A DNA stretch of 64,000 nt from CAKZQX01 sp034436755 (GTDB lineage: Bacteria; Chloroflexota; Chloroflexia; Chloroflexales; Chloroflexaceae), in NCBI GenBank assembly GCA_034436755.1, contig DAOTVB010000201.1, positions 1-64,000 of the forward strand, in the 5' to 3' direction. Made by a program: the position numbers and the translations under genes. Each line of letters begins with the position of its first letter. Within the stretch, counting starts at the first letter, position 1. Of this stretch, positions 51,055 through 58,681 are shown piece by piece. Under the pieces are notes generated by a model. That model was not told the origin of the DNA, did not search any database, and saw only the letters and a list, made by a program, of their open reading frames with translations.

Positions 51055-51444
51055 TTAGTTGCGCGAGACATGGGGTAGTGGGGGCATACCCATACCCTGT
51101 GCCGGCCCCAGAATCTCGATGGTTCGCCGGCATAACTCTGCCAGACGCGCAAACTCATGCGGTTGAAACCGTAGGATCGTCTGCTCGATGCCGATGACGA
51201 TCATATGCGTGCGGTGACAGTAACGCAGTACGCGCTGTGGTGGTGTGGTAGCGGTAATACTGCCGCGCGCGGCAGAACGCTGTCCCAATGCGACAAAGTC
51301 ACAGAAGCGCCGAAACAGCAACTCCGGCAGGAGCAGTCCCGCGTACCCCAGGTCAAGCTGCACGCTGCCGTCGGGCAGGGCAAATGTGGCCCAGTCTGCA
51401 CCCTCCTGGGCCAGCATCCGCCGCCGATACAGGTCATCCTCCAT
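51055..51444 (-). CDS. Small two-repeat protein B of the acquisition locus
   Basis: The 129-residue paralogue of protein A shares LAxxGxxWAxxxLxDGxxxLDLG in the first repeat. The second repeat has RVLRYCHRTHMIVIGIEQTILRFQPHEFARL, with a Cys-x3-His pair, and RRTIEILGP follows. The start at 51444 has AAGGA a few bases before. It lies 16 bases upstream of gene A, so the two are cotranscribed; the DUF3386-like gene is 107 bases further upstream, across a repeat. Function unknown. Confidence 0.7.
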   Translation of the reverse strand: MEDDLYRRRMLAQEGADWATFALPDGSVQLDLGYAGLLLPELLFRRFCDFVALGQRSAARGSITATTPPQRVLRYCHRTHMIVIGIEQTILRFQPHEFARLAELCRRTIEILGPAQGMGMPPLPHVSRN

Positions 51445-51465
51445 GAAATCCTTCCCATTATTCAC

Positions 51466-51556
51466 ACGACTTACGCAGCGATGATACACGCGAGCGTGCC
51501 GCCGTTACGCCCATTGCGCCCGTTCCCGTTGATTGCTGGTTTGATGGCAAATTATA
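51466..51556. repeat. Family 1 end fused to a family 2 partial copy
   Basis: CACACGACTTACGCAGCG (a family 1 terminus) runs directly into ACGCCCATTGCGCCCG, then GTTTGATGGCAAATTATA, the right part of family 2. It reaches the stop codon of the DUF3386-like gene. Confidence 0.45.
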
Positions 51557-52274
51557 GCCTGATGCCCGGCTGGGCGTATGCTGACAGGGGCGTGGCGGTT
51601 CCCTCCTCGTCCATTAGCCGGTGGTTGCTCAACTCCAGCACGTAGGTGTGCGCTTCATGGGCATCGGTGACAATAACGCGCCGCAGTGCCGGCAGCCAGC
51701 AGTTGCTGACAGCGACATACCGATCCGTGTATGCCGCACTACGCGCGATACTCCCGCCGGCTTGATCCTGAAATACGACAGTAAAGTGCTTCGACAGATG
51801 GCGTCCATCCGGTAGTATGTGGACATCAAGAATAGAAATGGTAAATTTCTGGTTGCCCATCACCCGATAGACCTGGGTGATCCGGTCATCGCAGATCCGA
51901 TAGTATGACTGGAGCGGATCGCCATGCAGATTGATCCGAACCCCGAGGGGATGATACGTTGTGTCCAGCGTCAGCGTGTAGCGTCCATCGCGTTCGGCAA
52001 ACGGGGTGGGCCAGCGATGCCCCAGGATAGACTGCATTTCGCGTTCGGCCCAGGCGTGGGCTGCGGTATCCGGGAGTGACACGGTGATATGCCGTGGGGT
52101 GTAGCCGGTCACTCTTCCGTGCGATGTCTGGTCGTCAATCTGGACCATCAGATCAGCCTGAAACCCGGGAAAGCCGAGTGGCAGTTTATAATTCTGAGCT
52201 GCGGCGGCCTCCAGCAGCGCGCGGGCCTGCGGGTCATCCTGTACCTCCTGGATACCAATATGCTCTGTTTCCAT
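51552..52274 (-). CDS. DUF3386-like protein
   Basis: The 240-residue product resembles the DUF3386 proteins I know mainly from cyanobacteria. It has KLPLGFPGFQADLMVQIDDQ near the N-terminus, SILGHRWPTPFAERDGRYTLTLD in the middle, and SYYRICDDRITQVYRVMGNQKFTISILDVHILPDG. No signal peptide is visible. The function of the family is unknown. Several histidines (RHLSKHF, HPLGVRINLHG) could bind metal or heme, but no defined motif is seen. The ATG at 52274 has AAGGAG seven bases upstream. It follows the permease by 119 bases in the same operon. Confidence 0.55.
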   Translation of the reverse strand: METEHIGIQEVQDDPQARALLEAAAAQNYKLPLGFPGFQADLMVQIDDQTSHGRVTGYTPRHITVSLPDTAAHAWAEREMQSILGHRWPTPFAERDGRYTLTLDTTYHPLGVRINLHGDPLQSYYRICDDRITQVYRVMGNQKFTISILDVHILPDGRHLSKHFTVVFQDQAGGSIARSAAYTDRYVAVSNCWLPALRRVIVTDAHEAHTYVLELSNHRLMDEEGTATPLSAYAQPGIRL

Positions 52275-52393
52275 GGCACTGCTCCTTATCTTTTCACGAG
52301 TATTTCTTCGGTACACAACTGGTCGTCTGGTCGCCGGCAATAACCAGACGCGACGGCGTATGCTCAACTGCGGGCATTGAGGTCAGTTCCGGC

Positions 52394-53467
52394 TCAACCG
52401 TACACCCGGCGTGAGCGCAGGATCAATCCCAGGAAAAATGGTCCGCCGACGAAGGCGGTGATCAGTCCCACGGGGATTTCTGCCGGAGCCACAATCGTAC
52501 GTGCCAGGAGATCGGCCAGGATAAGCAGCGTTGCACCACCCAGTGCCGAGGCCGGCAGCAGGAAGCGATGATCCGGCCCGGCCATCAACCGGATGATATG
52601 TGGGACAATTAAACCGATAAAGCCAATTGGCCCGGCCATCGCTACCGCCGCGCCGGTCGCCAGCGCCGCCAGCAGCACTGCTCCGCGCTTGATCGGCTCG
52701 ATGGCAACCCCGAGATGCCGCGCCTCAGCCTCGCCCAGCGCAAACAGATTCAGTGCCCGACTTAACAGGGGTGCGAGCAGGAGTACCGCAATGATGCATG
52801 GCGCGGCCCCCAGCACCATTTCCCAGAGCGTACCGCTCAGGCCACCCATCGTCCAGAAAACAATTGAGCGCAACTCCGGGTCATCGGCCGTATATGTCAG
52901 CAACCCGGTCGCCGCGCCGGCCAGGGCATTCAGTGCCAGCCCGATCAGCAGCATTGTGGCGATATCTGTGCGCCCATGCCGCTGCGATAGACGGTAGACC
53001 AGCAGCGTCGTCAGGACACCGCCCACGAAGGCCACGGTCGGCAGGGTGAAGATTCCCAGGGGCGCAAAGCCCAGCACAATGACCGCAACCGCGCCCAGGG
53101 CTGCGCCACTGCTGACGCCAATCAACCCCGGATCGGCCAGCGGGTTGCGAAACACACCCTGCAACAGGGCCCCTGCCACTGCCAGACCGCCACCGACCAG
53201 CGCGCCCAGCAGCACGCGGGGCAGCCGGATCACCCAGAGCACCGCCTCTTGCTGCTGCGTTATCGGTGTATCCAGGGTCATGCCGGCTTTTTTGAGTAGA
53301 ATCGCCAGCGCCACATCCGGCGGAACTGCCACCGGACCAATACCGACACTGACGAACAGCGCCGCAAGCAGGAGCAGCAGCAGGAGGAGCAGCAGCAGCG
53401 GCATTGGCATACGGATACTTCCTGCATGCAGGCGGGGTCGGGCCATTGTTAACCGTCGTATCAGCAT
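52394..53467 (-). CDS. FecCD-family permease, heme/siderophore/cobalamin type
   Basis: The 357-residue inner-membrane permease has RLPRVLLGALVGGGLAVAGALLQGVFRNPLADPGLIGVSSGAALGA, GLALNALAGAA, and PIGFIGLIVPHIIRLMAGPDHRFLLPASALGGA, all hallmarks of the HmuU/BtuC/FecCD family. The first membrane segment contains a run of about 12 leucines coded by a CTG/CTC repeat. With the adjacent binding lipoprotein and ATPase it makes a complete importer, most like HmuTUV. Its close paralogue lies at 58682-59731. The ribosome-binding site is weak. Confidence 0.9.
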   Translation of the reverse strand: MLIRRLTMARPRLHAGSIRMPMPLLLLLLLLLLLAALFVSVGIGPVAVPPDVALAILLKKAGMTLDTPITQQQEAVLWVIRLPRVLLGALVGGGLAVAGALLQGVFRNPLADPGLIGVSSGAALGAVAVIVLGFAPLGIFTLPTVAFVGGVLTTLLVYRLSQRHGRTDIATMLLIGLALNALAGAATGLLTYTADDPELRSIVFWTMGGLSGTLWEMVLGAAPCIIAVLLLAPLLSRALNLFALGEAEARHLGVAIEPIKRGAVLLAALATGAAVAMAGPIGFIGLIVPHIIRLMAGPDHRFLLPASALGGATLLILADLLARTIVAPAEIPVGLITAFVGGPFFLGLILRSRRVYG

Positions 53468-53498
53468 ATCGGCTCATCTCTATCAATCGTATGCGGTT

Positions 53499-54590
53499 TC
53501 ACTCTGCTAACTCCGGGTGGAATGCCTGTGTAAGATCCTGCAACGCCTGCCCGGCGCGTGGCCCCATACCGATCAGATAGAGATCATCCATTGCCACCAC
53601 GCGCCGGTCCTGGCCGGCGGGCGTCTCGGCGAGACCGGGAATGGCGAGTAGACCATCAACCCCACCGACAGACTCCAACCCATGCTCCAGCACCAGAAAG
53701 ACATCCGGCTGGGCAGCAACAACGGTTTCCGGACTGAGTGCCTCAAAGCCTTCAAGCCCGGCTTCCGCTGCCGCATTAATCCCACCCGCAGCGGTAATCA
53801 TCACATCGACTGGGGTATCTTTCCCGGCAACCGCCTGGGTGGTCGTACCCCGCAGGTAGAAAAAGAGCACGCGCGGCGCGGGACTGGTTGCCTGCTCCCG
53901 CAGTGCCTGCGCTGCGGCAAAATCAGCCGTGATCTGTTCAACTAACGCCGCGCCCCGTTCCGGCACACCCAGCGCCTCCGCCACAAACTGGACCTTCTGA
54001 AGCGGCGAGTCGAGGGTGATCGGGTCGGCCCCGATGACAACCGGCACACCGGCGGCGCTCACCTGCTGCAGCACTTCCGGCGGCCCGGCCGCCTCATCGC
54101 CGATCACAACGGTCGGGTTGAGCGCGAGCAGCCCCTCAGCGTTTAGATTCCGCTGGTAGCCAATTTTGGGCAACTCCGCCGCTTCCGGTGGAAAACTGGC
54201 ACTGATATCCACGCCCACCAGATTGGCTCCCAACCCCAGGGCAAACACGATTTCGGTGATGTCACCATTGAGGCTGATGATCCGCTCAACCGATGTCACC
54301 GTCACCGCCTGGTCGTTGATATCCGTGATTGTAGCGGGCAGTTGCGGTGACGCCCCCCCGGCGCTGCTGATAGCGGTGGCGGTGGCGATGGCCGTGGTGA
54401 CGGAGGGAGTAGGTTGAGCCGTTGCCCGCAGAAACGCCGTTGGTTCGGGGGCAACGGTGGGCGAGGGAGCCGTGGCCGCACTGCCGGGCGCGGTACATGC
54501 TGAGAGCAGCAGCAGTGAACAGGACAGGGAGATAATCAGAGAAACATGGCGGCAGATGCGTACAGAGATCGAACGGTATGGAACAGGCAT
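53499..54590 (-). CDS. Heme-type (HmuT-like) binding lipoprotein
   Basis: The protein of about 363 residues has a lipoprotein signal (SLLLLSAC). A proline/threonine-rich linker follows, then a class III binding domain with VERIISLNGDITEIVFALGLGANLVGVDISASFPPEAAELPKIGYQRNLNAEGLLALNPTVVIGD, which closely follows the HmuT pattern. Heme is therefore the best guess, with corrinoids or siderophores possible. The start is uncertain between ATG 54590 and TTG 54596. It lies between the ATPase and permease genes with gaps of 20 and 31 bases. Confidence 0.87.
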   Translation of the reverse strand: MPVPYRSISVRICRHVSLIISLSCSLLLLSACTAPGSAATAPSPTVAPEPTAFLRATAQPTPSVTTAIATATAISSAGGASPQLPATITDINDQAVTVTSVERIISLNGDITEIVFALGLGANLVGVDISASFPPEAAELPKIGYQRNLNAEGLLALNPTVVIGDEAAGPPEVLQQVSAAGVPVVIGADPITLDSPLQKVQFVAEALGVPERGAALVEQITADFAAAQALREQATSPAPRVLFFYLRGTTTQAVAGKDTPVDVMITAAGGINAAAEAGLEGFEALSPETVVAAQPDVFLVLEHGLESVGGVDGLLAIPGLAETPAGQDRRVVAMDDLYLIGMGPRAGQALQDLTQAFHPELAE

Positions 54591-54610
54591 GCTCAACTCG
54601 CTTTCCAGGT

Positions 54611-55495
54611 TTATGCCGGTGTTCCTGGTGAAACCAGAACAAGTGGAATATCCATCGTCGGGTGCGGCTGGACAACAATCGGCACGCGGTAGACCTGTTC
54701 CAACAGCCGCGCGTCCAGAACTTCCCAGGGCGTCCCCAGGGTACAGAGCCGTCCGGCAGTCATCAGGCCGATGCGATCGGCATAGGTCGCTGCCAGGTTT
54801 AAATCGTGCAGGATTGCCAGGACCGCTCCCCCCGCTGTCGCAACTGCCCGTGCCAACTGCATGGTTGCATACTGATGACGCAGATCCAGCGCGGCGGTTG
54901 GCTCGTCGAGCAGCAGGATGGGCGCGGTCTGCGCAAGAATGCGGGCGAGGGTTACACGGGTCTGCTCACCGCCGGAGAGCGTGGGAAAGCTGCGCTCCTC
55001 AAAGGACCGCATCTCCGTCGCCTCGAGCGCGCGCCGGGTAATGGCGTAGTCGTCGGCCACTTCACCCTGCTGCTGCAGATGCGGGTTACGTCCCATCAAC
55101 ACAACTTCCTGCACGGTAAACGGAAACGAGAGGGTGATGCGCTGGCGCATGACGGCACGCGCCTGAGCCTGGGCGCGCGGGGTTATCTGCGGTAGTGGCA
55201 CGCCATCAAGCAGCACGGTGCCGGCACTCGGCACAACATCGCCGGTTAACAGACTCAACAGCGTAGTCTTACCTGCACCATTTGGCCCAACAATAACCAG
55301 CACTTCGCCTGGCTGGAGGGCAAGTGACACGGTATCGACCAGCGTAACCCCGTCGATGCTATAACTGACATCACGCACTTCCAGGAGCGGAGCGGGCATC
55401 CGGGTTGCAAGCGGTGGTGCCGGCTGTGCCGCTGGAGATAGATCGGAACGATGCTCAGCATGATGGTCAAGATTGGGAGATAGACCCGCGTGCAT
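54611..55495 (-). CDS. Heme-type ABC transporter ATPase (HmuV-like)
   Basis: The 294-residue ATPase has Walker A VGPNGAGKTT, Q-loop VMRQRITLSFPFTVQEVVLMGRNPH, signature LSGGEQTRVTLARIL, Walker B LLLDEPTAALDLRHQ and switch LAILHDLNLAATYADRI. The LSFPFTVQEVVxMGRxPH segment is characteristic of HmuV-type proteins. A non-conserved His-rich N-terminal extension of about 35 residues (HAGLSPNLDHHAEHRSDLS) might bind metal. GGAGGAG precedes the ATG. It is the first gene after the operator-containing promoter at 55627-55658. It is the only ATPase for the two permeases of the locus. Confidence 0.9.
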   Translation of the reverse strand: MHAGLSPNLDHHAEHRSDLSPAAQPAPPLATRMPAPLLEVRDVSYSIDGVTLVDTVSLALQPGEVLVIVGPNGAGKTTLLSLLTGDVVPSAGTVLLDGVPLPQITPRAQAQARAVMRQRITLSFPFTVQEVVLMGRNPHLQQQGEVADDYAITRRALEATEMRSFEERSFPTLSGGEQTRVTLARILAQTAPILLLDEPTAALDLRHQYATMQLARAVATAGGAVLAILHDLNLAATYADRIGLMTAGRLCTLGTPWEVLDARLLEQVYRVPIVVQPHPTMDIPLVLVSPGTPA

Positions 55496-55626
55496 AACGC
55501 TCCTCCGCTTTCAACCCGGTATATTTGCCGGATACGCTTTGCAGCCGGTACCCCAACGCCGCAGACGCGCGGCGATTGACCGGGATACATACTGCATTGA
55601 TTGATTTGCATACCGGAATGGTTTTC

Positions 55627-55658
55627 GTTAGTATATGCTGATAAATATACTTTGTCAA
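55627..55658 (-). promoter_or_regulatory. Promoter with overlapping palindromic operator, leftward acquisition operon
   Basis: Reading leftward: TTGACA (55653-55658), 17 bases, TATACT (55630-55635), AAC. The -10 lies in ATCAGCATATACTAAC (55627-55642), an imperfect match to the perfect palindrome GTTAGTATATACTAAC at 58341-58356. It is 130 bases before the ATPase start. The near-consensus boxes predict strong transcription unless a repressor binds. Confidence 0.75.
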
Positions 55659-55735
55659 CATCTATCGTTCCTATATCCAGATCCGGCTGAGAAACAGAGC
55701 CGGAGCCCGGAATACCGCCGGCCGGAGACAGTCCG

Positions 55736-56152
55736 TCAGTTCAACAGAAAGGTTGCGCGTGCCGGAGCTACCTGGTAGGTACGATAAACGTCGAATGGTT
55801 GCGAATCTTCCCTTCTGTTTTCGGGCGGTATGCGGGAATAGTGCGCGATGACGATGCGTACCATATCCGCAACCTGCATAAAATCCACGGGAGTCAAATA
55901 GAGGCAACTACTCCCGATCCAGACCTGCACATACCCCCGTTCGTCCCGGACCAGACAAACCGGCCCGGCCCGAAAGAGATGCCGGTCCATATCCGCATCA
56001 AGCTGATCCAGCACATTGCCTATCCGTAACAGATCGATGGGCGCGAGGCGCATGGTTATCTGATCCCAGTTCAGATGAATCATTCCATGTTCGCAGCGGG
56101 CAATAAAGCGTTGATCGCTTTGATGGGCAAGTAGCGTAAAGTGGTGACACAT
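55736..56152 (-). CDS. Small two-repeat protein C of the acquisition locus
   Basis: The 138-residue paralogue of A and B has its Cys/His repeat first (RFIARCEHGMIHLNWDQITMRLAPIDLLRI). The other repeat comes second (GYVQVWIGSSCLYLTPVDFMQVADMV). The two repeats are visibly alike (GxhxhxhxxxxhxLxPhD). MCHH at the N-terminus adds further possible ligands, and it ends ATFLLN like protein A. The start at 56152 has GAGGAG six bases upstream. It lies just upstream of the operator-bearing promoter, on the same strand, with its own promoter at 56304-56332. Function unknown. Confidence 0.72.
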   Translation of the reverse strand: MCHHFTLLAHQSDQRFIARCEHGMIHLNWDQITMRLAPIDLLRIGNVLDQLDADMDRHLFRAGPVCLVRDERGYVQVWIGSSCLYLTPVDFMQVADMVRIVIAHYSRIPPENRREDSQPFDVYRTYQVAPARATFLLN

Positions 56153-56303
56153 TGGGCGCTCCTCTTGATTGGGGGCAGGCGAGCTGCGGTACGAGCGGAG
56201 AGATCCGTGTGAGGCTCGTGCCGCAGCGTGCGCATGCACCCTGCTAATTTATGGTTTACCTGTAGAGTGTTTGCTATAGTTTAAGGTATGCCTGTTGTTT
56301 CGT

Positions 56304-56332
56304 ACCATAACACACGCTTGTCTTCATGTCAA
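56304..56332 (-). promoter_or_regulatory. Promoter of small protein C
   Basis: Reading leftward: TTGACA, 17 bases, TATGGT, 152 bases before the start of gene C. The palindromic operator of the two other promoters is not present. Confidence 0.55.
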
Positions 56333-56612
56333 TAGCCGGCCAGGGTCACTCTGGTTGCGATCAGGTTAAAAGATCACAACCTGCAAGCCGTCCGGCGAGT
56401 AGTCATGTGAATTTTCAACGTGTGGATTTTTGCCTTTCTGATGCGCTGAAACTGGCATTGCACGCTGCGCTGGTCAGGCAGTGTCAGGTGGGGCTTTTCC
56501 CTGCGCAGTTTCCCCTAAGGCTATGATCGGGTTTTCCCAATCGCCTGGAGCCGGGCGCGTTCCGGCTTCTAGTCGGCGATCCTGAAATCCTCTCAAAATG
56601 TTATGGTCAACC

Positions 56613-56641
56613 TTGACAAATATATTAAAGTAGCCTATGCT
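56613..56641 (+). promoter_or_regulatory. Promoter for the methyltransferase-cupin genes
   Basis: TTGACA, 17 bases, TATGCT, about 390 bases before the methyltransferase start. The direct repeat ATATTAAAG occurs on both sides of the -10 box. A tandem 129-bp repeat lies between promoter and gene. Confidence 0.5.
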
Positions 56642-56706
56642 CATATTAAAGATAAGCAAATGCTAATACTGTTTCGTTCACGATATGCCTGTACACAGGT
56701 AAGGTT

Positions 56707-56964
56707 GAAACACGAGCCCGGACATGCGACGCATGGGAGTCCCGGCTTGCGCCGATGGCTGCCTGCCGGGGCAGCAGCATCCTGCTGGGAACGCCCGATC
56801 CGGCTGAAGCCGGGACTCCCGGGCAATGATGTGCTGAAACACGAGCCCGGACATGCGACGCACGGGAGTCCCGGCTTGCGCCGATGGCTGCCTGCCGGGG
56901 CAGCAGCATCCTGCTGGGAACGCCCGGTCCGGCTGAAGCCGGGACTCCCGGGCAATGATGTTCG
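56707..56964. repeat. Tandem 129-bp repeat, two nearly identical copies
   Basis: Copies start at 56707 and 56836 (GAAACACGAGCCCGGACATG) and differ at only a few positions. Each contains a family 3-like palindrome, GGGAGTCCCGGCTTGCGCCG with CCGGCTGAAGCCGGGACTCC. The near-identity points to a recent duplication. Confidence 0.75.
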
Positions 56965-57028
56965 GATTGCTACGGATAGCTGATATGCACGCCCACTGCC
57001 TGCGTCGTGTCAATACCAGGAGGAGTCT

Positions 57029-57844
57029 ATGAATATGCCGACCGAGACCCACGAACATCTGCCGGGAGCAGAGCTGAACATGTCCCGCATGCCCGGGCAC
57101 TGGCTGTTAGCCCGCATGGGCAAGCGGGTGCTCCGTCCAGGAGGTTTGCACCTCACCCGCTCTATGCTGGAGACGCTCGCCATCCAGCCGACCGATGCCA
57201 TCGTTGAGTTTGCTCCTGGATTGGGCGTGACCGCGCGGTTTGCCTTGCAGCGCCATCCGGCATCCTACATCGGGGTCGAGCGTGATGAAGCGGCGGCAGG
57301 TGTCGTTCGCAACCATCTGACCGGTCCGGACCAGCGTTGCATTGTCGGGCGCGCGGAAGACACCGGGTTGCCCGCCGCCACAGCCACAGTGATGTATGGC
57401 GAGGCCATGCTAACCATGCATACTCCCGGCCAGAAGGCCGCGATTATCCGTGAAGCCTACCGCGTGCTGCAGCCCGGCGGACGTTACGGCATCCACGAGT
57501 TGTGCCTGGTGCCGGATACGCTGGACGCAACCACGAAGGAAGCGATCTTGCAGCAATTGTCGCAGGCCATCCATGTTGGCGCTCGCCCGCTTACATCTTC
57601 CGAGTGGCGGGCACTGCTGGAAGCAGAAGGGTTCCAGGTCCAGACGGCACGCACTGCGCCGATGCATCTGCTGGAGCCACAGCGGCTGGTGCAGGACGAG
57701 GGGTTGGGCCGGGCATTGAAGTTTACCTGGAATGTGCTACATACCCCGGTGGCACGTCAGCGGGTACTGGCAATGCGCCGGGTCTTTCGTCACTATCGCA
57801 TGCATCTGGCCGCAATTGTACTGGTTGGGGTGAAACTGGAGTAA
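57029..57844 (+). CDS. Class I SAM-dependent methyltransferase
   Basis: The 271-residue protein has a Rossmann SAM-binding motif I variant, IVEFAPGLGVTARFALQ. Then come YIGVERDEAA (motif II acidic region), RCIVGRAEDTGLP and REAYRVLQPGGRYGIHELCLV (post-motif region as in UbiE/ArsM-like enzymes). The substrate is not evident. GGAGGAG precedes the ATG. A cupin gene follows 14 bases downstream. Position in the acquisition locus suggests it modifies the imported cofactor or a redox/metal species; this is a guess. Confidence 0.85.
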   Translation: MNMPTETHEHLPGAELNMSRMPGHWLLARMGKRVLRPGGLHLTRSMLETLAIQPTDAIVEFAPGLGVTARFALQRHPASYIGVERDEAAAGVVRNHLTGPDQRCIVGRAEDTGLPAATATVMYGEAMLTMHTPGQKAAIIREAYRVLQPGGRYGIHELCLVPDTLDATTKEAILQQLSQAIHVGARPLTSSEWRALLEAEGFQVQTARTAPMHLLEPQRLVQDEGLGRALKFTWNVLHTPVARQRVLAMRRVFRHYRMHLAAIVLVGVKLE

Positions 57845-57858
57845 AGTAGGAGGTACGA

Positions 57859-58182
57859 ATGAATGCAACAACATTTCTCGATCTGGCGGCCCAGGTAGCG
57901 ATCCCGGACGACGGGACGATCAGCCGGACGGTCTATCAGGATGCGCAGGTAAAGGCTGTGCTCTTTGGCTTTGCGGCGGGGCAGGAACTATCAGAGCATA
58001 CGGCGGCGATGGCGGCGGTGCTGCATTTTGTGCAGGGCGAAGCCCGCGTAACCCTCGGTGCGAAAGTAGTGGAGGCGCAGGCGAATACCTGGGTGCATAT
58101 GCCCCCGCACCTGCCGCACAGCATCGTTGCCAAAACGCCGGTGGTGATGTTGTTGCTGCTACTGAAACCAGCGGAAGGATAA
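57859..58182 (+). CDS. Small single-domain cupin protein
   Basis: The 107-residue beta-barrel protein has the cupin pattern LSEHTAAMAAVLHFVQGEARVTLG, then NTWVHMPPHLPHSIVAKTPVVMLLLLL. Histidines in SEHTA and PHLPH could bind one metal ion. AGGAGG precedes the ATG, and it follows the methyltransferase by 14 bases, so they form one transcript. Small cupins act as dioxygenases, isomerases or sensors; the reaction here cannot be told. Confidence 0.85.
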   Translation: MNATTFLDLAAQVAIPDDGTISRTVYQDAQVKAVLFGFAAGQELSEHTAAMAAVLHFVQGEARVTLGAKVVEAQANTWVHMPPHLPHSIVAKTPVVMLLLLLKPAEG

Positions 58183-58324
58183 GAAGTCCCTATGCGTCCA
58201 TATCTGACGGGTAAATTCTGATAGAACCACCGATTACCATAACCGCTGTGTGGCTCTGCGGGAGCACCGCCGCTGGTGGCCCCGGCGGTTATCCTGGTCC
58301 TTGTGTAATTGTGCAGGTTACGTA

Positions 58325-58356
58325 TTGACAAAGTGTTTTAGTTAGTATATACTAAC
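58325..58356 (+). promoter_or_regulatory. Promoter with perfect palindromic operator, second heme-type importer
   Basis: TTGACA (58325-58330), 17 bases, TATACT (58348-58353). The -10 box is inside the perfect 16-bp palindrome GTTAGTATATACTAAC (58341-58356). The promoter at 55627-55658 has the same boxes, spacing and downstream AAC. A regulator bound here would block RNA polymerase. The regulated permease starts 326 bases further on, behind a family 1 element. Confidence 0.78.
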
Positions 58357-58376
58357 ACATACCGATGTCCTATAAA

Positions 58377-58496
58377 TAACACGACTTACGCGGTCACTGA
58401 CCTGGCAGAGCATTTCGCCTCCGCCCTGCCGCCGGCGAATCGGGCCGTTCATACAGGCAAATGCCTGATTTGAACGCCCACTGCATAACGCGTGTA
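58377..58496. repeat. Family 1 element in the leader of the second permease gene
   Basis: TAACACGACTTACGCGGT begins the element and CTGCATAACGCGTGTAA ends it. Inside, TTTCGCCTCCGCCCTGCCG and CCGGCGAA are the usual arms. It lies between the operator promoter and the permease gene, so it would be transcribed. Nothing was recognised in 58497-58681. Confidence 0.6.
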
Positions 58497-58681
58497 AATA
58501 AACATTGTACATACAAGTACATGCTCACCAGCACGGTTCTCCTTGTGGTTCAACCTCGTCCGACTTGTGCTGGTCGTGCCGGAATCTGTCGCATAAACTG
58601 AGAAAGTGAGTTTATGTACGGAATTTGCCACATGCGCTATCACTACCGGAATTCATACGTTCGTTGAATTGAACACTGCAT

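Noticed and set aside
50658..56152. Circular permutation of the small protein family.
   Set aside because: The two halves of each protein resemble one another, so differing order of two tandem repeats explains the pattern without permutation.
56603..56983. A frame of 126 residues across the tandem 129-bp repeat.
   Set aside because: It consists of repeat translation only (HEPGHATHGSPGLRRW twice) and the opposite strand gives similar nonsense frames.
58361..58681. Cobalamin riboswitch in the leader of the second permease.
   Set aside because: No B12-box-like sequence was seen, and the palindromic structure is fully explained by the family 1 repeat.
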